Source of the DNA: Rubellimicrobium roseum | Lineage (GTDB): Bacteria; Pseudomonadota; Alphaproteobacteria; Rhodobacterales; Rhodobacteraceae | Direction of reading: 5' to 3' | DNA: 64,000 nucleotides | NCBI RefSeq assembly: GCF_006152145.1 | Contig: NZ_VDFV01000002.1 | Location: 62,001 to 126,000 of the forward strand | Shown here: piece by piece, positions 59,803-64,000 of the stretch | How positions within the stretch are numbered: position 1 is the stretch's first letter | Layout: every line of letters begins with the position of its first letter | Notes under the pieces: model-generated | What the model saw: the letters and a program-made list of their open reading frames with translations, nothing else | Told to the model about the DNA's origin: nothing | Databases searched by the model: none | Made by a program: the position numbers and the translations under genes

Positions 59803-61140
59803 ATGCATTCCCTGCTGAGAACGACCACCGCGAGCGCGGCGCTCGTGGCGGCCCTGACGCTTTCGCCCGTGGCCCTGCTGGCGCAGGACGCCACCGGCGA
59901 CGACGCGGCCACGCCCGACGACACGGCCCAGGACGACGCGACCACCCAGCCCATGGCCGAGGAGGGCACCCAGACCGCCGCGGCGGGCGAGCCAGCCCAG
60001 CCCACGGCCGAGATGCAGCAGGTGCTGGACCAGTTGGCCGAACTGGGCGCGGACCCGATCGGCACGCTGCCGCCCGAGGAGCAGCGGCAGGAGCCCACGC
60101 CCGCCGACGCCGTCATGGCGGTGATGGAGGAGCAGGGCATCGAAACCCCGCCCGAGCTGGCGGCGATTGCCACGCGCGACCTCACCTATCCGGCCGCCGA
60201 CGGCTCGGAGCAGCCGCTGCGCGTCTACACGCCCGAGGGCGAGGGCCCCTTCCCGCTGATCGTCTACTATCACGGCGGGGGCTGGGTGATCGCGGACATC
60301 GACACCTACGACGCCTCGGCGCGGGCGCTCGCGGCCGGGGCCCAGGCGGTCGTGGTCTCGGTGGAATACCGCCACGCCCCCGAGAACCCCTTCCCGGCGG
60401 CGCACGAGGACGCCAACGCCGCCTATGCCTGGATCATCGAGAACTCGGGCACGCTGAACGCCGACGCCGAGCGGCTGGCGGTGGCGGGCGAGAGCGCGGG
60501 CGGCAACCTCGCCATGAACGTGGCCATCAACGCCCGCGACGCGCAGCTCATCCAGCCCGATCACATGCTGCTGGTCTATCCGGTGGCGGGCAACGACATG
60601 GAGACGCCCTCCTACCAGACCTACGCGGACGCGCAGCCCCTGTCGCGCGACGCGATGATGTGGTTCGTGGAGCACGTCTTCACGGATCCGTCCCAGACGG
60701 CCGACCCGCGCATCAACCTCGTGGACCGGACGGATCTGGCGGGGCTGCCGCCCGCGACGGTCATCAACGCGCAGATCGACCCGCTGGCCAGCGAGGGCGA
60801 GGCGCTGGCCGAGGCCCTGACCGCGCAGGGCGTGGACGTGCAGCAGATGACCTATCCGGGCGTCACGCACGAGTTCTTCGGCATGGGCGCGGTGGTGCCC
60901 GAGGCGAAGGAGGCGACGGACATGGCGAGCTTCGCGCTGCGCACCGTCTTCGAGGCGCGCGATCCGGCGACGGCGGAGGCCCCGGCCAACGAGGTCACGG
61001 ACGTGGAGGCGACGGCCGCCGAAGGCGACGACACCGCTGTAGAAGGCGGGCTGGAGCCCGTCGATGGCGCGGTCCAGCAGGAGAACGCCGCTCCGGCGGC
61101 CGAGGCCGTCGAGGGCGACGCGGCCCCTGCCGAGCAGTAA
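59803..61140 (+). CDS. Exported alpha/beta hydrolase (HSL-type esterase/lipase) with acidic tails
   Basis: 445 residues. Sec-type signal (about 1-28), then a long acidic low-complexity stretch (to about 115), the hydrolase, and another acidic Ala/Glu-rich tail (about 385-445). Oxyanion HGGGW at 157-161 and nucleophile Ser231 in GESAGGN, with a catalytic His in PGVTHEFFG, identify the hormone-sensitive-lipase family. Substrate unknown. Confidence 0.86.
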   Translation: MHSLLRTTTASAALVAALTLSPVALLAQDATGDDAATPDDTAQDDATTQPMAEEGTQTAAAGEPAQPTAEMQQVLDQLAELGADPIGTLPPEEQRQEPTPADAVMAVMEEQGIETPPELAAIATRDLTYPAADGSEQPLRVYTPEGEGPFPLIVYYHGGGWVIADIDTYDASARALAAGAQAVVVSVEYRHAPENPFPAAHEDANAAYAWIIENSGTLNADAERLAVAGESAGGNLAMNVAINARDAQLIQPDHMLLVYPVAGNDMETPSYQTYADAQPLSRDAMMWFVEHVFTDPSQTADPRINLVDRTDLAGLPPATVINAQIDPLASEGEALAEALTAQGVDVQQMTYPGVTHEFFGMGAVVPEAKEATDMASFALRTVFEARDPATAEAPANEVTDVEATAAEGDDTAVEGGLEPVDGAVQQENAAPAAEAVEGDAAPAEQ

Positions 61141-61148
61141 GCGCCTTG

Positions 61149-61172
61149 GCCCGGCCCCCAGCGGGGCCGGGC
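61149..61172. terminator. Terminator-like hairpin between convergent genes
   Basis: Perfect 10-bp stem GCCCGGCCCC / GGGGCCGGGC with CAGC loop, between the esterase and the peroxiredoxin genes. No T-run, but position and stability fit a shared terminator. Confidence 0.6.
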
Positions 61173-61201
61173 TGCGGCCCCGGACGGGGCGAAGGGCCGG
61201 C

Positions 61202-61855
61202 TCAGGCCGGTAGCTTGGTCTTGCGCAGGTAGGGCAGGACGGTGGTGAACTCGCCGAACTTCGCCCGCGCCTCGTCGTCCTTGACGGCGACGGGGATGAT
61301 GACGTCGTCGCCGGGCTGCCAGTCGGCCGGGGTGGCCACGCCGTTCTTCACCGAGGCCTGCAGCGCGTCCACCGCCCGCAGGATCTCGGAGAAGTTGCGG
61401 CCCACCGTCATCGGATAGGTCATCGACAGCTTCAGCTTCCTGTCCGGGCCGATGATGAAGACCGACCGCACCGTTGCCGTGTCGTTGGGCGTGCGGCCGT
61501 CGGGCAGGTAGGCCTCGGCCGGAAGCATGTCGAAGGCCTTGGAGATGGCGAGGTCCTGGTCGGCCGCGATGGGGAAGGTCGGCTCGGCGGAGCCCGCGAC
61601 CTTGATGTCCTCCTTCCAGCGGAGGTGGTCCTCGACCCCGTCCACTGACACGCCCAGCACCTTGACGCCGCGCTTCTTCCACTCCTCGTCGAGCCGCGCG
61701 ACGGCGCCGAACTCGGTGGTGCAGACGGGGGTGAAATCCTTGGGATGGCTGAAGATCACCGCCCAGGAGTCGCCCACCCAGTCATGGAGGCTGATGGTTC
61801 CCTGGTCGGTCTCGACCCGCAGGTTCGGGATGGTGTCGTTGATGCGCAGGCCCAT
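61202..61855 (-). CDS. Peroxiredoxin, 1-Cys Prx6 type
   Basis: 217 residues. Peroxidatic Cys45 in HPKDFTPVCTTE; C-terminal arm VDALQASVKNGVATPADW is typical of Prx6-like enzymes, and no resolving Cys is visible. Reduces hydrogen peroxide and organic peroxides in the cytoplasm, with glutathione or another thiol. ATG 61855 gives the standard MGLRINDTIPN start. Divergent from the aldehyde dehydrogenase. Confidence 0.95.
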   Translation of the reverse strand: MGLRINDTIPNLRVETDQGTISLHDWVGDSWAVIFSHPKDFTPVCTTEFGAVARLDEEWKKRGVKVLGVSVDGVEDHLRWKEDIKVAGSAEPTFPIAADQDLAISKAFDMLPAEAYLPDGRTPNDTATVRSVFIIGPDRKLKLSMTYPMTVGRNFSEILRAVDALQASVKNGVATPADWQPGDDVIIPVAVKDDEARAKFGEFTTVLPYLRKTKLPA

Positions 61856-61963
61856 GTCGCGGCTCCCCTTGGCGATGTCGTGGCCCGGCCTTGGCCGGGC
61901 GATGGCCCGGGCAATATAGTGAGCGGACCGTGGGGACGCCACGGCACCTCTGAGGGGACGGCC

Positions 61964-63388
61964 ATGATCGACAAGCGCAGCTTCTACATCGGCGGGCAAT
62001 GGGTCGAATCGCGGGACGGGCGCGAGCACGTGGTCATCGATCCCTCGACCGAGGAAGGCGCCGTGACGATCATGCTGGCGGGCCCGCAGGACGTGGACGC
62101 CGCCGTGGACGCCGCCAAGGCCGCCCTGCCCGCCTGGGCCGAGACCGACCCGCAGGAGCGCCGCGCGCTCGCCGGGCGCATCCTGGAGCAGTACGGGCGG
62201 CGCGAGCGCGACTTCGCCGAGGCGATCAGCCGCGAGATGGGCGCTCCCATCGACTTCGCGCTGGCCGAGCAGGCCCCCTCCTTCTCGTGGCACCTAGAGA
62301 ACTTCCTGACGGCCTTCGACCGGATCGAATGGCTGCGCCCGCTGGGCCCCAGGGGCAGCATGATCGCGATGGAGCCTATCGGCGTGGTGGGGCTCATCAC
62401 GCCGTGGAACTGGCCGGCCAACCAGATCGCGCTCAAGGTGATCCCGGCGCTGCTGGCCGGCTGCACCTCGGTCCTCAAGCCGTCCGAGCAGGCGCCGCTC
62501 TCGGCGGTGGTGGTGGCCGAGATGCTGCACGACGCCGGATGCCCGCCCGGCGTGTTCAACCTGATCCAGGGCGACGGGGCGGGCGCGGGCACGCGGCTGT
62601 CCACCCACCCGGACGTGGAGATGATCTCGTTCACCGGCTCGACCCGCGCGGGGCGGGCGATCACGGTGGCGGCAGCCGACACGTTCAAGCGCGTGACGCT
62701 GGAACTGGGTGGCAAGGGCGCGAACCTCGTCTTCGCCGACGCGGACGAGCGGGCGGTCGAGCGCGGCGTGCGGCACGTCATGGAGAACACCGGCCAGAGC
62801 TGCAACGCGCCCGCGCGGATGCTGGTCGAGCGGCCCGTCTACGAGCAGGCGGTCGAGATCGCGCGCGGCGTGGCCGAGGCGACGACGGTGGGCCCCGCCT
62901 CCGAGCCCGGCCCGCATATCGGCCCGGTGGTGAACGCGCGGCAGTGGGAGCACGTGCAGGGCCTGATCCAGAAGGGGATCGAGGAGGGCGCGCGGCTGGT
63001 GGCCGGCGGCCCCGGGCGGCCCGAGCACCTGAACCGCGGCTTCTTCGTGCGGCCCACGGTCTTTGCGGACGTGGTCCCCGGCATGAGCATCGAGAAGATC
63101 GAGATCTTCGGCCCCGTCCTGTCCATGCTCCCCTTCGACACCGAGGAGGAGGCGCTGCGGATCGCCAACGACACCGACTACGGGCTCACCAACTACATCC
63201 AGACGCAGGACGAGGCGCGGCGGCACCGCCTCGCGCGCAGGCTCAAGTCCGGCATGGTCGAGATGAACGGCCAGAGCCGCGGGCGCGGCGCGCCCTTCGG
63301 CGGCACCAAGGCTTCGGGGCGCGCGCGCGAGGGCGGCGCCTGGGGGATCGAGGAGTTCCTGGAGGTGAAGTCCATCTCGGGCTGGTGA
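61964..63388 (+). CDS. Aldehyde dehydrogenase family protein
   Basis: 474 residues, NAD(P)-dependent. Catalytic Cys280 (NTGQSCNAPAR), Glu247 in LELGGKGAN and Asn149 (TPWNWP) are all present; Rossmann motif FTGST at 223-227. Closest by eye to broad-specificity aldehyde dehydrogenases of amine or aromatic catabolism. Divergent from the peroxiredoxin over a 108-base spacer. Confidence 0.94.
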   Translation: MIDKRSFYIGGQWVESRDGREHVVIDPSTEEGAVTIMLAGPQDVDAAVDAAKAALPAWAETDPQERRALAGRILEQYGRRERDFAEAISREMGAPIDFALAEQAPSFSWHLENFLTAFDRIEWLRPLGPRGSMIAMEPIGVVGLITPWNWPANQIALKVIPALLAGCTSVLKPSEQAPLSAVVVAEMLHDAGCPPGVFNLIQGDGAGAGTRLSTHPDVEMISFTGSTRAGRAITVAAADTFKRVTLELGGKGANLVFADADERAVERGVRHVMENTGQSCNAPARMLVERPVYEQAVEIARGVAEATTVGPASEPGPHIGPVVNARQWEHVQGLIQKGIEEGARLVAGGPGRPEHLNRGFFVRPTVFADVVPGMSIEKIEIFGPVLSMLPFDTEEEALRIANDTDYGLTNYIQTQDEARRHRLARRLKSGMVEMNGQSRGRGAPFGGTKASGRAREGGAWGIEEFLEVKSISGW

Positions 63389-63491
63389 GGCCTGGTCCCG
63401 CATCCGCGCACAGGGCCGGTTCGGGCGAAGGGAATTGGGTCCCCGGCCCCTCATCGCCTATCTCTCCGCCGTAAGGCTTGCGGAGGATGCG

Positions 63492-64000
63492 ATGACGGAC
63501 AGGATCAACGGGCTGCATCACGTCACGATGCTGGCGTCGGGCGCGGCGGCGAACAACGCCTTCTACACGCAGGCGCTGGGCCTGCGCCGCGTCAAGACGA
63601 CGGTGAACTTCGACGCGCCGGACGTCTACCACCTGTATTTCGGGGACGGGCTGGGGCGGCCGGGGACGGTGATGACCTCCTTCCCCTTTCCGAACGCCGC
63701 CCGCGGCAAACGGGGCACGGGCGAGGCCGCGCTGACCGCCTTCGCGGTGCCGGTGGGCAGCCTTCCGGCCTGGGAGGAGCGGCTCGCCCCCCTGGGCCCG
63801 ACCACGCGCGAGATCGCCTTTGGCGAGGAGCGGCTGCTGACCGAGGGACCCGACGGGGAAAGCCTCGCGCTCGTGGAGGTCGCGGGCGACGACCGGACGC
63901 CCTGGACCGAAGGGGGCGTGGGCGTGGAGACGGCGATCCGGGGCTTCCATTCGGTGACGCTCGCGCTGCGCGACGTGGGGGCGACGGCGGACCTCCTGCG
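63492..64000 (+). CDS. VOC-family ring-cleaving dioxygenase-like protein (partial)
   Basis: The first about 169 residues only; the gene runs off the right edge. NGLHHVTMLASGAAANNAFY, FYTQALGLRRVKTTVNFDAPDVYHLYFGD and GFHSVTLALRDVGA show two glyoxalase/VOC modules as in the MhqO-type ring-cleaving dioxygenases. GGAGG lies just upstream of the ATG. Metal ligands would include the His in LHHVT. Substrate class (hydroquinone-type) is by family only. Confidence 0.85.
   Translation, partial: MTDRINGLHHVTMLASGAAANNAFYTQALGLRRVKTTVNFDAPDVYHLYFGDGLGRPGTVMTSFPFPNAARGKRGTGEAALTAFAVPVGSLPAWEERLAPLGPTTREIAFGEERLLTEGPDGESLALVEVAGDDRTPWTEGGVGVETAIRGFHSVTLALRDVGATADLL

Overview
The window is GC-rich chromosomal DNA from an alphaproteobacterium, most likely Rhodobacterales (Rhodobacteraceae/Paracoccaceae). 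Evidence: the serB / serC-serA arrangement, pyrB with a degenerate pyrC next to plsY, a FATGY-type single-domain response regulator, DUF3072 and TSUP proteins, and an AglEFGK-like sugar transporter with a LacI regulator. No rRNA, tRNA or CRISPR array was seen.

Layout. (1) 1-9407: a sugar locus. A binding protein, two permeases, an ATPase and a GH2 beta-mannosidase (cut by the left edge) run leftward. A LacI-family regulator, a sugar isomerase/epimerase-like protein and a Gfo/Idh/MocA oxidoreductase run rightward. A palindromic operator sits on the -10 of the leftward promoter, and a 13-bp stem-loop follows the binding-protein gene. (2) 9438-18315: housekeeping genes: LOG-family protein, dapD, response regulator, plsY, a pyrC-like gene that has lost its metal-binding histidines, DUF3072, a Tat-type esterase, pyrB, a TSUP permease and serB.

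(3) 18425-41054: a 22.6-kb integrated element bounded by a perfect 24-bp direct repeat, with a tyrosine integrase just inside the left end. It carries a HicA/HicB pair, several winged-helix or WYL-like small proteins, a single-chain MmeI-like restriction-modification enzyme with an intact D-X9-ExK nuclease motif, an XRE regulator with a clear operator, two proteins resembling phage ejection/internal virion proteins, a primase-polymerase, an HNH protein, an AlpA-like regulator and a TOPRIM/RepA-type primase-helicase with a five-copy phased iteron array beyond its 3' end. I found no terminase, portal, capsid or tail genes, so it is a satellite-like island or a decayed prophage. Its attachment core lies at the predicted transcription start / leader of serC. 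Integration therefore leaves the native serC promoter at 18389-18417 and places element-derived promoter-like DNA in front of serC.

(4) 41079-49173: serC and serA (completing serine synthesis with serB), then a leftward set of MFS permease, ABC ATPase, FtsX-type permease and a secreted AttH/CrtC-like lipocalin protein. (5) 49352-64000: a small hydrophilic protein, kbl-tdh plus a coupled small gene (threonine to glycine), rpsO and pnp, two glycosyltransferase-like genes, two tandem Tat-exported L,D-transpeptidases, a catalase-like/membrane-domain fusion, an exported esterase, a 1-Cys-type peroxiredoxin, an aldehyde dehydrogenase and the start of a ring-cleaving-dioxygenase-like VOC protein cut by the right edge.
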